DNA of 64,000 nt, from NCBI RefSeq assembly GCF_945859685.1, contig NC_079147.1:234232765-234296764 (forward strand). The letters are read 5' to 3'. Below the pieces are notes generated by a model that searched no databases, was not told the origin of the DNA, and saw only the letters and a program-made list of their open reading frames with translations. Shown piece by piece: positions 43,988 through 55,896 of this stretch. The DNA comes from Eupeodes corollae (taxonomy: Eukaryota; Arthropoda; Insecta; Diptera; Syrphidae). The position numbers were made by a program, and so were the translations under genes. The stretch's first letter is position 1. Every line of letters begins with the position of its first letter.

Positions 43988-46365
43988 GTTTACTTACTTA
44001 CTTAAGGTGGCGCTACAGTCCTGTGTGAACTAGGGCCTCACACAACAAACTTCTCCATCTAGCTCCGTCCCTAACTAGATGTCTCCAGTTTCGCGCTGCA
44101 AGTTGGGTGAGGTCACCTTCCACTTATGCGCGCCACTTAATCCGCGGTCTTCCTCTTCCGGGCCGGAGCATTAGTTTCCTTGCGCTCTACCTGGCCCAGC
44201 CATCTTAGTCGTTGAACTTTTACCCTTCTGGCTAAATCTACGTCTCTGTACAGCCCGTTCAGCTCGTCGTTCCATCGTTTCCTCCACTCTCCTTCGATGC
44301 ATACGGGACCGTAGATGACACGAAGAACTTTTCTCTCGAAGCGACCCAAGGTGCTTTCATCCACTTTTGTCTTAGTCCATACTTCTGCACCGGATAGCAG
44401 GACGGGGATGATAAGGGTCTTATATAGCAACACATTTTTTTCCCTCGAGAGAGGACTTTACCACTCAATTGCTTTCTTAGTAGAAAGAAACAGCGGTTAC
44501 AAAGAGTTATTCTGCGTTTGATCTCAGCACTATTGTTGTTTTCTGCGTTTGCAGCGGAGCCTAGGTAGACGAAGTCCTTGACTACCTCAAAGTAACGTCT
44601 GTCGATGGTGCCGTTTTGACCAAGACGTCACTGTTGTAAGACCTTCCATTTTCGACAGCATGTACTTTGTTTTGACCTCATTAACCGTTAAACCCATTTT
44701 TGACGCTTCTGCCTCAATACTCACAAAAGCCCCATTGACATCACGCTGAGTTCTTCCGATTATGTCAATGTCATCAGCATATGCCAGTAATTGGACAGAC
44801 TTTTGAAAGATTGTGCTTCTAGTGTTGACGTGTGAGTTCTGCACTATTCTTTCAATCACGATGTTTTTTAACATCGCATGACAGCGCATCACCTTGTCTA
44901 TAACCTTTTTTGACATCAAAAGGTTCTGTTAAGTTGTTTCCAACCTTTATGGAGCAGCGTGAATTCTCCATGGTCATCCTGCACAAACGGAAGAGTTTGA
45001 CAGGGATGCCAAAACTAGACATGGCTCTATACAGCTCATCCTTGTAGATACTGTCATATGCGGCCTTGAAATCGACGGAAAGATAGTGGGTGTCGATTTG
45101 GTGTTCTTGGGTTTTTTCCAGAATCTGCCGTAATGTGAATATTTGATCAACTGTGGAATTTCCTTGTCTAAAATCACACTAATAAGGATCTATCAGGTTG
45201 TTGACGATGGGCTTAAGACGTTCACATATTACGACAGAGGAGATTTTATAGGCGATGTTAAGTAGACTGATTCCTTTATAGTTGGTGCAGTTAAGAGGGT
45301 CTCCTTTTTTTAGGATCGGGCAAACAATACTGAGGTTCCATTCATCGGACATGCTTTCTTCCGACTATATCTTACAGATACGGGATTGTTGGCTTTCGTC
45401 GTCTATGTTGAATGGATCATCCTGCTTGACGCCAAAATTCGGTTCGTCGTCGCCGTTATACAGTCTGCAGAAGTGGTCCTTCCATATCCTCAGCATTGAC
45501 TGCGGTTCCACTATGATGTTTACACTTTCGCCTTTGCAGCCTTCGGTTCTAGGTTTATGTACCTGTGAATTTCGTTTCACCTGTTCATAAAACTTTCGAA
45601 CTTCATTCCTGCTTTTAAACCTCTCAACATCTTCGACCGCACGCTTCTTATGCCCTCTCTTTTTCCTTCTGAGAAGTCGGCGTTCCTCTCGCCTCTGCTG
45701 CTCATAGAGCTCATGAGTAGCTCTCGTCGTTTTATGCAGCGCCGCCGCTTCGTGTGCTTGTTGTTTGGCTGCATTTGCCTGCTGACATTCCTCATCAAAC
45801 CAGGGATTCCTTGTTGCTGGCTTCTTGAGACTCTTCTCTGATTGCATCTTGGCACTGGTTTTCGATACATTGTGTTGCGACAGAGAACTTTGAGAGACGT
45901 TACTTGTAACTCGGTCGGAAAAGGATTTGGCGATTCTATCCATTCGACGTTGCACCTCCCTGTTTTGCCTTCGGTCTGGAAATCCGAAGTGCTATCTTGG
46001 CTACAACGAGGCAGTGGTCCGAGTCGATGTTAGCTCCTCGGAAAGTTCGTACATCCATGATGCTGGAAGCGTGTCTGGCGTCGATCGCAATATGGTCAAT
46101 CTGGTTGACGGTAGATTGATCTGGAGAAGTCCAAGTTCCTTTGGGGATGTTGTGGTGTGGAAAACGCTTACTGGCTACCTTGACGTTTAGCCCCGCAGCA
46201 AAATCTATGAGCCTGAATCCGTTGTCGGAAGTGTTGTCGTGCAGGCTGTTCATCCCGATTATTCCACCAAAGATGACTTCCCTTCCTAGCTGGTCAATAA
46301 AGTCGCCCAGGACTATTTTAATGTCGTAGCTAGGGCACTGCTCATATGTTTTGTCTAGGAGCTCG
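43988..46365 (-). mobile_element. RTE-like retrotransposon, copy 5 (5' truncated)
   Basis: On the minus strand the TAAG tail lies at 43990-44003 and the element extends to 46365, where it ends within the endonuclease (DKFFELL/NKTYEQCP). Frames: endonuclease KIVLGDFN and SLHDNTSDNGFRLIDFAAG (46180-46330), HNIPKGTWTSPDQSTVNQID with HIAIDARHASS, linker SFSDRVTSNVSQSSL, KPATRNPWFDEECQQANAAK, a Lys/Arg-rich stretch, then the palm block with YADD at 44770-44781 (QLLAYADDIDIIGRTQRD) and C-terminus LSGAEVWTKTKVDEST. The fingers block is damaged near 45360. Wording places it with copies 4 and 6. It abuts another element abruptly at 46366-46375. Confidence 0.85.
45365..45955 (-). pseudogene. Endonuclease-RT linker frame of RTE copy 5
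   Basis: The 196-codon frame runs from IAKSFSDRVTSN through NPWFDEECQQANAAKQQ and a long basic charged region (HELYEQQRREERRLLRRKKR) to VEPQSMLRIWKDHFCRLYNG. The charged helical linker is shared by copies 1, 2, 4, 5 and 6 and is a family hallmark. Confidence 0.68.
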
Positions 46366-46374
46366 AAGAACGCG

Positions 46375-47164
46375 TTGCAGAAATAAGAATTAAAGTGCTT
46401 CTTTATGCTGACGACATCGTTCTGTTTGCTGAATCTCTACAGGGTCTTCAACTTTTGATCAATAACCTCAATACTTATTGTAAAACCTGGAGGCTTGCAA
46501 TTAACTTAGAAAAATCAAAAATTAGGATCATTCGAAACAAGCAAACAAAATTAGGAAACGCGCAAAAGGTTTCTAGATGGTGAATCAATTGAAACAGTCA
46601 CACAATACAAATACCTTGGGGTTATACTGCAATCAAACAAGAAGTTTTCTTTCCACCTTGAGAAAAAACTGGTTTCCGCTAAAAAGCTTATAAATTCTTC
46701 CTGGAAAGATATAGTCGGGAACAATGAAATTAAGACCTTCGCCCAATGTGCTTTAGTTGCCAAACTTGGTGTTACCGTTCATATGAAGAAGTTGAAAAAC
46801 TGCTACGATATTTAAAAAAAAAAACACTTCAGCCTGCCGATAAATACGCCAAATTACGTTCTAACGCTAGAAACAGGTTTACCTTTAGCCTAAACTGCAA
46901 CAACATCCAATCGATACCTTTAATTTGCAGAGCTAGGTGTGATATGCTTAATTTAAATGGTTCAACATACATAAATAAAGAAAAACTCTATGCATAATAT
47001 GCAATATGAGAGCAAAAGAAGACACTTTTCACCTTTTAGCAGTATGTCCTATCTTCAGAGACAAAAGATGCAATTACTTCGGTGAATTGACTTTGACGAT
47101 GATGGAACAAACTAAAACCATATTGCTGGGATGCGACCCACACTGATAACTTTCCATCCCGTTT
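46375..47164 (+). mobile_element. Non-LTR retrotransposon fragment (RT to C-terminus)
   Basis: It starts inside the RT palm: RIKVLLYADDIVLFAES (YADD at 46404-46415), GLQLLINNLNTYCKTWRLAI and NLEKSKI, then YKYLGVILQSNKKFSFHLEK in another frame, VAKLGVTVHM, a jump to SYEEVEKLLRYLKKKTLQPA, LICRARCDMLNLNGSTYI, and CNMRAKEDTFHLLAVCPIF near 47000-47055, an end typical of Jockey/I-type ORF2 proteins. 5' truncated and frameshifted. The left boundary coincides with the broken end of RTE copy 5; the right edge is cut by the long-TIR element at 47165. Confidence 0.72.
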
Positions 47165-47740
47165 CAGTGAAAAAGTGTAAACAAAAATTAAACAACTGAA
47201 TTTGAAATATTGATAGCTACATAAACATAACTGGAAGGATAATATTATAATTATTTTATTGTTGTCATAAAATCATCATTCAGTGTTAAGGAAAATAAAA
47301 AAAGTACTAAAGTTTTGTGATTTTTGCTTACCAACAAAATTAAAACTGCTCCATTTATCGGGATGTCTCTTTTCAATCAAATGAGAAAGTCACTGTACTA
47401 CACTTTACACTATTTATCAACACAAATTAAATTTTAAATTATAACAAGAAATTTACCGATAGAAATATATGTACGCAAATGCCAAAATGACCCAAGATTA
47501 CTAATAAGGAATATGATGACACAATCTTTTCTATTTATCCTTTTTTTTAATTTATTTTTGTACTTTTATATTATGATCACTTCGTATCTCCGATAAAATC
47601 AAAACTAAACTACTCGGATTCACTCAAGGTTCGATACCATTGGTTTTTAAGGGGAGGACCCACTACGCAACTTAGTTGCCGGAAACTTAAAATTGCTTGT
47701 GAAAGTTTCCTTGTTATATTATGCAGTTGTGCCATAAGTT
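47165..47740 (+). repeat. Left terminal inverted repeat of the large element
   Basis: It pairs with 52200-52719 and 55086-55146 on the opposite strand. Landmarks: CAGTGAAAAAGTGTAAAC at the outer end, TTACCAACAAAATTAAA (47329), TTTATCGGGATGTCTCTTTT (47356), TCTCCGATAAAATCAAAACT (47587), TTGGTTTTTAAGGGGAGG (47640), and CGCAACTTAGTTGCCGGAAA (47673). Confidence 0.8.
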
Positions 47741-47904
47741 TTCTCACATATATAACACACCTTCAGATAAACACTACGTAGTGTTCTGTTTTCAATGTTA
47801 TTTAATGTATTTAGTTATAATATTAGTTTATTTAAAAAAAAATATTCTAACTCACAATGACGGCCTTAAACATTTTGGGACATTCAATAATTTGAAACTT
47901 TGGG

Positions 47905-48228
47905 ATGAAACTTCTTAATCGGTATAAATCTTTCCAATTAAAAAATAACTATTTTAAGCTCAGCTCTCGTGTGCAAAAGTATAAGTTTAATGCGAAACTA
48001 AAAACTAATTTCTTAAACTTACTTATTTCTAACCCTACTTACATTAAAAGTTTGTCTTATTTTATGACTTTTATTTATTTTTGTTTGTGGTTTAATTTGT
48101 TTAAAGAGATAAAACAACACTTTAAAAGAAAAGAAGTCTTCAATGAAAAAAAAAAATTAATCTATTTGGAAAAGCAAGACAATATTCCAGAGTTAGAAGA
48201 GCCCATACTTTTAAAAATGAAAGCATGA
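47905..48228 (+). CDS. Hypothetical frame inside the long-TIR element
   Basis: I do not recognise this. The 107-codon frame begins MKLLNRYKSFQLKNNYFKLS, is rich in Lys, Asn, Phe and Leu, has one hydrophobic stretch (about residues 46-66, SLSYFMTFIYFCLWFNLF) that could be membrane-spanning, and a charged C-terminus. It is the longest open frame just inside the left repeat. AT-rich DNA yields such frames by chance, so it may be meaningless; I list it only because the element has no other candidate product. A following frame near 48340-48480 reads RIITWDDNPDKPPLDIL but breaks by stops. Confidence 0.2.
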   Translation: MKLLNRYKSFQLKNNYFKLSSRVQKYKFNAKLKTNFLNLLISNPTYIKSLSYFMTFIYFCLWFNLFKEIKQHFKRKEVFNEKKKLIYLEKQDNIPELEEPILLKMKA

Positions 48229-48239
48229 CTCCAATAAGT

Positions 48240-51200
48240 CATAATAACACCCACTAAGAAAATAATTTAAGAAGTGACATAACTAGTAACACAGAAAAGA
48301 TAGCATCTGTCAAATTGTTTGCTAAAGTATTCTCTTAAAACAAAATTCCAATGCAAAAATTGAAGCCAATGAATCGAATCATAACTTGGGATGACAACCC
48401 AGACAAGCCCCCATTGGATATTTTAGGTTAATTCTTGTCGGAATGCAATGAATTACTCCCAGTGTAGGCAACCTGTAAGAGTTATAGATTGACTCGGACG
48501 ATGGCACCCCGTTTAATTGACTACTTTGAGAGCGAAGTTAGTTACATTTCACCCATTTTACTCCCGCTTAAACCAGTATTAATAAAATACTGGGTTTGGG
48601 GACATGTTTACATGGCTGATAAAGCTTTTAAGGACTTTGTGCATGCGCTTCACATTTGCTTTCCCTAAAACGAAATCCGAGTGTCATGGTGCATAAACAT
48701 CATTTTAGGGGGTCATTTTAGGTCACCACAATTCTGAAATTGAAATTGGTGACGTTTTTTTCTCTTCTGAAATAGTACAAAGTAAATCGAGATCATAGAA
48801 AAAGAACGATTTCTACCGATTTAAATTAAAATTACGGTTGTAATAGAAACAATTTAATGCATTTTGTTAATCACAACTAATAATTAGATTGTCAGGAGTT
48901 GTTAATAACAAAATAATAATGCAGTTAAAAAATGTACAACGTATGGTTAGTGGTAGCAACTCATAAATGTTTTTGCAACAATTTTATCACTCGTACTTAA
49001 ATCCAAAAATTGAGCACTTTAAGGCTTTTCTTGGCCAAACATTTGTTAAGACTACATTTTTGAGGTTCTAGAGGTGCAGTTAAAATTAAAAATAACGTTT
49101 TTCGAAAATTTTGGTTTGGCAAAGCTCATTAAGTAAATAAGGAATGGAATGTTCAATATTGTGCTTTGTACATATGTAAGTCTTTTTTAAATACCCCAAC
49201 TTGTTAGTTTGAGGACTACGTACTTTAAGATCACATTTAGATTTCAGTATCGGTCTCCTCCTTTGCGTTCGAGCATGCTAAATCGTATTCTGGGATCTCA
49301 AAAATCTCTTTTTTAAAATGTCCGCCTCAAGACCCTATTTACCCTTAGAGGCAACAATAGAATACGAAAAAGCAGAGTATTTAAATTAATTCATATGTCA
49401 ATAAAACTAAAAGGATTGGCCACTATCAAAAAGATCGTATTTTATTGTTTTTTTTTTTTTTTGGCTTCCCATAGGAAGTTATTGTAATGGGTCCGATTTG
49501 TCAAATTGAAAATCTTGACATTTCTCGACGTTTCAAGGGCCCTAGAGTCGAAATAAAAATTTTTAGAAAGATGTCGGTGCGTGCGTGTGTACGTACGTTC
49601 GTACGTCCGTAGCTGAAGATAATAAGGCCGAAAGATGCAGAAAGGGCTCTCAAGAAAATTGCGTTTGTGGCTTTTTACCAAAGCAGTTTGAAAAATGGTG
49701 AAAATTTTGGTAAACCCTAAATATCTTACGAACCAAAAACGCTAGAGACTTGAATTAAATTTAATAAAATATATTGTAACGTGATATCAAAGAAGTACAT
49801 ATATTTTTTGAAAAAAATCATTTAACCGCTTTTTTTATAAATCAAAAAAACAATTTTGTGCAACGAAGAATAATGTTTTTGACATCTGATAAAATTTTGA
49901 AAAAAATCGAATTGACAGTTTTTTTACAAAAAATTCAAAACCAAAAAAAAAATTAAAAAAAAGTTGGTAAAAAATGATTTTCGACTCAAATAGCTTTTCA
50001 AAATTTAAAAATATTGGCTTTAAACTTATTTTATTTTATAGAAAATATTGTTTTCGAAATTCAGTAATTTTTACATAAAAATCCAACAGTCCGTTTTTTC
50101 CTAAAAAATAAAATTTACAAAAAATAATCCCCAAATTTTTTAAAAATTGATACAAGTACATATAGACAATTTTTTAAGCAAGACAAATCGACAGACGGAA
50201 TGGAAAGATATCAGTGCGGTTCGCATCCCAGCCTCTTTTTTGTTATTAGGCTCAACTTTCCATTACCACAGCACGAATTTCGACACGCGGTTCTTTATTT
50301 CATAGATATGTGCAAACAAATAATGAGCATAGCAATTTAAGGGCGAGGGAAAATGTATTTCCATTTTTAATTAATTTTCAAAGTTCACATTTTGATTTTG
50401 ACATTTCTTCCCTGTTTTTATTAAGTGTTGCCATACTTGATTTTTTTTGTTGAGGATTTCTTTGATTTTAGTGCTCAAATGCTAAAAGTATTTGCATATA
50501 CCCAATCTCGCACCCACCCCAAATCCTATAGTGATCTCAAGCTATTAAGCCCTGCAAGTCCTTTTTAAATATATACAAAGGTGAACGAAACTGACTTCTC
50601 TCTAAAAGTCGTAAAGTAAATAGGGTGCCAATTGTCCATGTAAATCTTTAACCTTTACAAATGCCTGCATCAGGCATTATTTATTTCATGTCGACTAAAA
50701 TCAACTTAAAATATCCAATGTAAATATTTCTTTATTCGCCTTTGTTTTAGCAAAGAACTTAAACATACAATTTTACAGGTTCTTTATTTTCTGCGTTATT
50801 TGTTGCGTCGGTTCATATTTTTTTCTTTTTCGCGGGTGTAACTATGACTTATTGGAGATCCTTTCAATTTTCTTCTTTTTCTAACTCCTAAAAACTTTAA
50901 AGCTCCCGAGAGCCTGAAGACCAAAAAAAAAGTACAAATATATATATTCGCTGTCGCAGCCACAAGTAACTAAAAGATGTTGTTGAAAACATATATTTCA
51001 CTTCTGCTGCAATAATAAGTGTGTTTTTTATGAAATTCCATATATGGCACAGTAAGATATTGCCAACAAAACGATCCGCAGTAGCAAAATTTTTGTATAA
51101 ATTGGTACAACTGAAAGAAGATCTGTCAGAATAATAATTTAAAAAAAAACATACACAAATAGAAGAAAGTTTTGTGAAAAACAAAAGTTAAAATTTACTT

Positions 51201-52199
51201 AGCAAAAAAAAAACTAACTAAAACTAATAAAATGGACAATTTTCAAACAGAAATGGTAAGATTCTATATAAAAGGCCATTTAACAATTGCTTAAAAAAGG
51301 GGGTTTGTTCGTAGACTATTACATTAACATGTGGTGTTGAAGCGAGCTTGAAGCTCGCCTCAATTCTTCATATACTTGAATCGAGTTGAAATGAGCTTGA
51401 TTCTACTCGAATCTCGTTGGGGATCGGAGTCGAGTAAAAATTTGTAAAGAAAAACCTGTATGGAGGAGTTGGTTTTACTGATAATGCATTATGCCATTAT
51501 GGTCTGTTTATGGTCTGTGATGAACTAATGCACAAATACTGGACAAACACATCCATCGAAATACAAATGCAATATCAATCGTACCAACATTTAAAAACGA
51601 AATGACATAAAATCCATCGAGACTCGTATAAATGTCAAAAACCCATCCATATTGAGATTCTACTCTAACTTTTATCGGTGATAGGTATTCATATTGTTTT
51701 TGTTATTCGTGTAAAATCTTACTACACTATGGATAGATTTTCACCATTCCATCTTAAGGAGTAGACGACAGCCCAAAGGGTAATCGTCCGCTAGTTGCCC
51801 ACCTTTGAACGCTTATAAAAGGACAGAAAAGAATACCACTTTAACCCCTTCAGCTGAAAAAGATAATTTCTAGAGAATTTGATACATTCACCAGATCTAT
51901 TTCTATGCTGATTACACATAAAGTGCAATCGACATTCTACAAATCATTTTTAAATATTTACCTGAACTGAAAAAAGTAATTGTTGAAAAAATTACCAAGA
52001 AAAGATTTTTCCCGTTTAAGAAGTTTTCTTAGGTTCAAATGCACCTATCACTGCAATGCTCTGTAATGGTTCTGTAGAAAGTCTCATCCTAAAGTGTCAA
52101 TTTTTCCCATCTCCGTAACGTTTAAGGGCTTGCATTAAAACTGATGTAATTTTAAATTAAACTTACATTAAATCTAAACAAATTAAACACAAATTAAAA
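48240..52199. other. Interior of the long-TIR element without recognised gene
   Basis: AT-rich throughout, apart from the repeat at 49430-49930. A minus-strand frame of 95 codons at 50897-51184 has no motif. 51330-51450 contains several GAGCTTGA/CTCGAATC words of possible internal inverted character. Nothing here resembles a transposase known to me. Confidence 0.5.
49430..49930 (+). repeat. Dispersed repeat, copy 2 (matches 9295-9650)
   Basis: It shares ordered blocks with 9295-9650: TTTCTCGACGTTTCAAGG and CCCTAGA, GACTTGAATTAAATTT, TATAAATCAAAAAAAC, and AACGAAGAATAATGTTTTTG. A GTGCGTGCGTGTGTACGTAC run lies in it. It is inside the interior of the long-TIR element, so it is either part of that family or a later insertion. 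Confidence 0.6.
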
Positions 52200-52719
52200 A
52201 AGAACACAATTACATAATATAATAAGGAAACTTATAAATTCCACAATCCATTTTAAGTTTCCGGCAACTAAGTTGCGTAGTGGGTTCTCCCCTTAAAAAC
52301 CAATGTTATCGAACCTTGATCGAATCTGAGCAGTTTAGTTTTGATTTTATCGGAGAAACGAATTGATCATAACACAAAAATTACAAAAATATATTAAAAA
52401 TAGATTAAATAGAAAAAACTGTATCATCATATCCCTTATTAGTAATCTTTGGCTTTTTCGGCATTTATTATATTTCTACCGTTTAATTCCTTGTTATAAT
52501 TTAAAATTACAAATTAGACTTATTGTGATAAATAGTGTGAAGTGAAGTGCAGTGAATTTCTCATTTAATTGAAAAGAAACATCCCGATAAATTGGGCAGA
52601 TTTAATTTTGTTGGTAAGTAAAATTTATAAAACTTTAGTGCTTTTTATATTTCCTTTAACATTAAGGGACGATTTTATCACAACAATTAGGTATTAAAAT
52701 ATTTTTCTTCTTGGGTAAC
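52200..52719 (-). repeat. Right terminal inverted repeat, inner part
   Basis: This is the reverse complement of 47230-47740 with scattered mismatches and small indels. TTTCCGGCAACTAAGTTGCG at 52258 and TTTTATCGGAGAAACG at 52346 mark it. It is cut at 52719 by the Tc3-like insertion and resumes at 55086 with ACATGGAGCTATCATTG, which matches TTGATAGCTACATAAAC at 47209. Confidence 0.8.
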
Positions 52720-52720
52720 A

Positions 52721-55085
52721 CTTCGTGTCACATGAATAGGGACAAGCTTTTTTGCTTTTGTATTTAATGATATTTTTGAAACCTCTAAGTTTTTTTTTAG
52801 AAAAACGCAAATGTGGAATGAATACTTCATTCCACATTTATATGAATACTTCATTCATTCCACATTTGCGTATTAAGTTCCTATTGCAAAAAAAATGTTG
52901 GAAAAAGTTTATAAATACACGTTTTATGGCGGTTTTTCCAAAGAAGGTCATAAAAGGTAACTATTTTTGTATCACATGAAGAAGGGGCAAGACCTAAATT
53001 TTCCCGTAAGACCCTTTAAAGTAAAGAAAATAACGACACGTCTTGTGGTAAATATTGATTTTATTAAGTGGATTAAAATAATTTTTAGTAAGAGGTTCTG
53101 TCTCCTGATTTCTGAGTTACTAAAGTAGGCTATGGTGGATGGATTCATAGAGTGCTGTCAGATAAATTTTGGTCCATTATCATTTTGTGGCTTCAATAAC
53201 CTCTTCGGTTTTTTAGTATTGCCGTCTTTCTACGTTGACTTTTCTTAAAAGGGATGTCTACACGTTTTCTATGATGTTCAGCTCAGGAGAATATGGGGCT
53301 CATGTTAGTAGGTTCACCTATTGCCCCTGAAGCCAGGCTTTTGTTGTCCGTGCGGTATGTATTGGTGCATATTATAGTTCGAAAGTCCATCATTATCCAC
53401 GAAATAATTCAGAAAACAGCGGAAAAGCTCGTTCCAGAATCGATTTTTTAGTGATTGCGTTCTTTTAGAGCTTTTAAAATTCAGCACCACGGTTCCGTAA
53501 CAGAAGACTGCTCCTCATACAATTACACAGCCTCCTTTGCTCTGCGTTTTTCAAGATAGATTTCTTCCTTTCTTTAATAATGGAAAAAGCACCTACATAT
53601 AATCATCAGGACCGTCGAAGTTAATTTTGTTTTACGAAAAAGACGACGGTGTGTGCCAAGGTCGATTCCACCAGATGTTGGACGTTGGCGTTTGAGTGCA
53701 GCATTTAATGGTAGTTTTGTTCTTAATTTATAGGTGTCGTATATGGTCTACCTTCAACACATACCAAACAAGAATAATTGCTTACAACGTCAACACCTAG
53801 CTATTAGCCATAATATGACGGCAAGTTCTTACACTTGCATTGTATATTCGCTTAGTTTTTGAAATTAACCAAAAGGATTTACGCAAAGATTTACTCTCTC
53901 TTATTTGTCTAAATGCTTTGAGTGAGTTCCTCTTTATAAGCTACCAAGACATAACAAATTCATCTCTTTGTTAACCTTTGATATTGGCTTTGTCCACCTA
54001 TATATTGATTTTTTGAGTAATATAAAAATCAATACCGTATGCACATAGGTTAAACCACCAGCCATTACGATACTCTTACAAGGAGGCTATCTCAACATCA
54101 ACATATGTTCCTGGAATTAACCAGTGGGCTTAACCATGTCCCGTGGTACCACATCATCAGTGGTATGACAAATTAGCCTTTGATGAAGTGACATCCAGGG
54201 AAGATAACCCTAGAAGTGGTCGCCCGACATCTTGTGGAATGCAATCAGCCGAGCTTTATCTACAATGTACATCATTCTTAAAAATGATTTTTAATTCCAC
54301 TTCAGTCTTTTTTAAACTTATATTAAATATCGATGACCCTAAGTCATTCGATTTGTATATTTACTGAAAGTTATTGGGTTTGTATAGTTTTTATCAGTAA
54401 GTCAACCCCTGGCCCTAAGTGAAGGACGATAGTCCTGTGTTTACTATCAATCGTAAAATTTAATTTTAGGAAGGAAGTAAACCATAGCTTCTTGCGTTTG
54501 CTCACAAGTTGAGAATTCGAACGTCCTCCTTTCAGTTTACAGTCAAGCATATATCATCCCTGCATCTACACGATAGTAAGTTTTACTCCCAAGCAAAAGT
54601 CGACTAGACTAGCATTTACCTAAGCTTTTGACTTAATTTTACTCATGGAAAGCCTTGAATTTTAAGCAGCTCTTACTATCGCCCGCTTTTCCTGAAATAA
54701 TGTGGCTTTTTTAACTCTTCCTTTTTGGTTTTTACATACCTCTCTGAACTTCTAATTTCCCCGTCTATAAAACGATTTGATTGATTTTTCCGAAATCCTA
54801 GTAAGCTCGAATTTGGCTTATTTCCTCCACTAAGCTAAGCTCCCAAACAATCAGAGAATCCTTTAATCTGATTTAAAACACGCTAATAGGTTAATAAAGA
54901 TCTTGCCCCATTTTATGTGACCGAAAAAAAACAGGTACTTTTGACATTAATCCAACATATTTTTTGCAATACATACTTACCTAATTCATTCCACATTTGG
55001 ATTTCCCCAAAAAACCTAAGGTTTTAAAAAATATTGTCAAATAATGAACTGAAAAAGCTTGTCCCTATTCATGTTACACAAAGTG
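52721..55085 (-). mobile_element. Tc3-like (Tc1/mariner) transposon inserted in the right TIR
   Basis: The ends are inverted repeats: CACTTCGTGTCACATGAATA followed by GGGACAAGC at 52721 against CACTTTGTGTAACATGAATA followed by GGGACAAGC read inward from 55085. Similarity extends for about 120 bp to the word AAATGTGGAATGAAT. A TA lies at both borders (52718-52719; 55086-55087), the Tc1/mariner target. Minus-strand frames in 53060-53760 show the DDE transposase: KINFDGPDD, GGCVIV then GAVFCYGTVVLNF, VDNDGLSNYNMHQYIPHGQQ (second catalytic region), KPGFRG and SYSPELNIIENV-type text with the Asp replaced by Glu, then RKVNVERRQY. Many stops. The DNA-binding end is not readable. Confidence 0.78.
52805..52871. 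repeat. Perfect hairpin within the Tc3-like left TIR
   Basis: ACGCAAATGTGGAATGAAT at 52805-52823 and its exact reverse complement at 52853-52871 flank a 29-base centre that itself carries a partial repeat. The right TIR has only one arm of it (54987-55001 region), so the hairpin arose on the left side only. Confidence 0.85.
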
Positions 55086-55896
55086 TACATGGAGCTATCA
55101 TTGCTTTCCTTTGATTTGTACAATTTTTGTTTACACTTTTTCACTGAACACGTTCCATTTTCTTTTTATTCACAACTGTCAATGATCAGTTAGGGCCGGT
55201 TATAGTTGTCAGTAAAATCCATCTGTAAAATTTGAAACAAGAGGAATCTGAAATGTTTTATTGATGAGCATTTTATAGCATTCGGTAAATTTTATGTTAT
55301 TAAACTTAATGTCACTTTGAAGTTTCTATTTAAAAAGTTTGTTTTTTTACTGTTGCTTTCATCAGTATAATGTTTGATGATGTGATAGGAACAGTACAAA
55401 ATTGGAACAGCAACAGTAAAACGAGATGGAATTTTCCCGGTTATCCTGATAGAGGTTGGTTGGGTGTGGCGGCGTTCAGCTGCGGTAGTATGCTGACTCC
55501 AGGCCAGCATAGAAGGAGACGTGCGTCGTCGTCAGTGGGGAGTTTGTCCAAGATATCCATACCACAAAGGTTTCTCGGGTCCGAGTGTCGTTCCAAATTG
55601 GTCATCCTTCTCATTAATTGGTTAGGGTGGCTAGCGACTTTGGTGATTATCTTCCTTGCTGTCTGTGCAATAAACTGGTCAACTGGCATGATTTCAGCTT
55701 CTTCGTAGACTCTACGATTACTATAGTGCTTCTGTCGTTGACGGTCGAATTGTAGATCAGTGCATATCCTTAGTATCTTCCTCTCGACGACTTTAAGATT
55801 TTAAATTGCAGTTTTTGATATGGTGAACAATATCGGAAAACTGGCTGATAACCGGTCTTGGCAGTTGTTTGTGTATCAACAGTTTAGTTGGTTTAC

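Larger units (their letters stand above)
47165..55146. mobile_element. Large long-terminal-inverted-repeat element, unclassified
   Basis: The left end 47165-47740 and the right end (52200-52719 plus 55086-55146, interrupted by the Tc3-like insertion) are inverted repeats of about 0.57 kb. Outermost CAGTGAAAAAGTGTAAACAA followed by AAATT is matched at 55122-55146 in inverse orientation. The inner part CCCACTACGCAACTTAGTTG followed by CCGGAAACTTAAA is conserved with few mismatches (47665-47698 against 52251-52284). Without the Tc3 insertion the element is about 5.6 kb with a ~4.4-kb interior. I found no transposase motif in the interior, only a 107-codon frame at 47905-48228 and scattered short frames. 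No target duplication is clear. Long inverted repeats occur in Foldback, Galileo-type, MULE and Polinton groups; none can be assigned. Confidence 0.75.

Noticed and set aside
47100..47170. Target duplication of the long-TIR element
   Set aside because: The bases outside the CAGTG ends do not match (TCCCGTTT against AACACGTT), so the superfamily could not be inferred from it.
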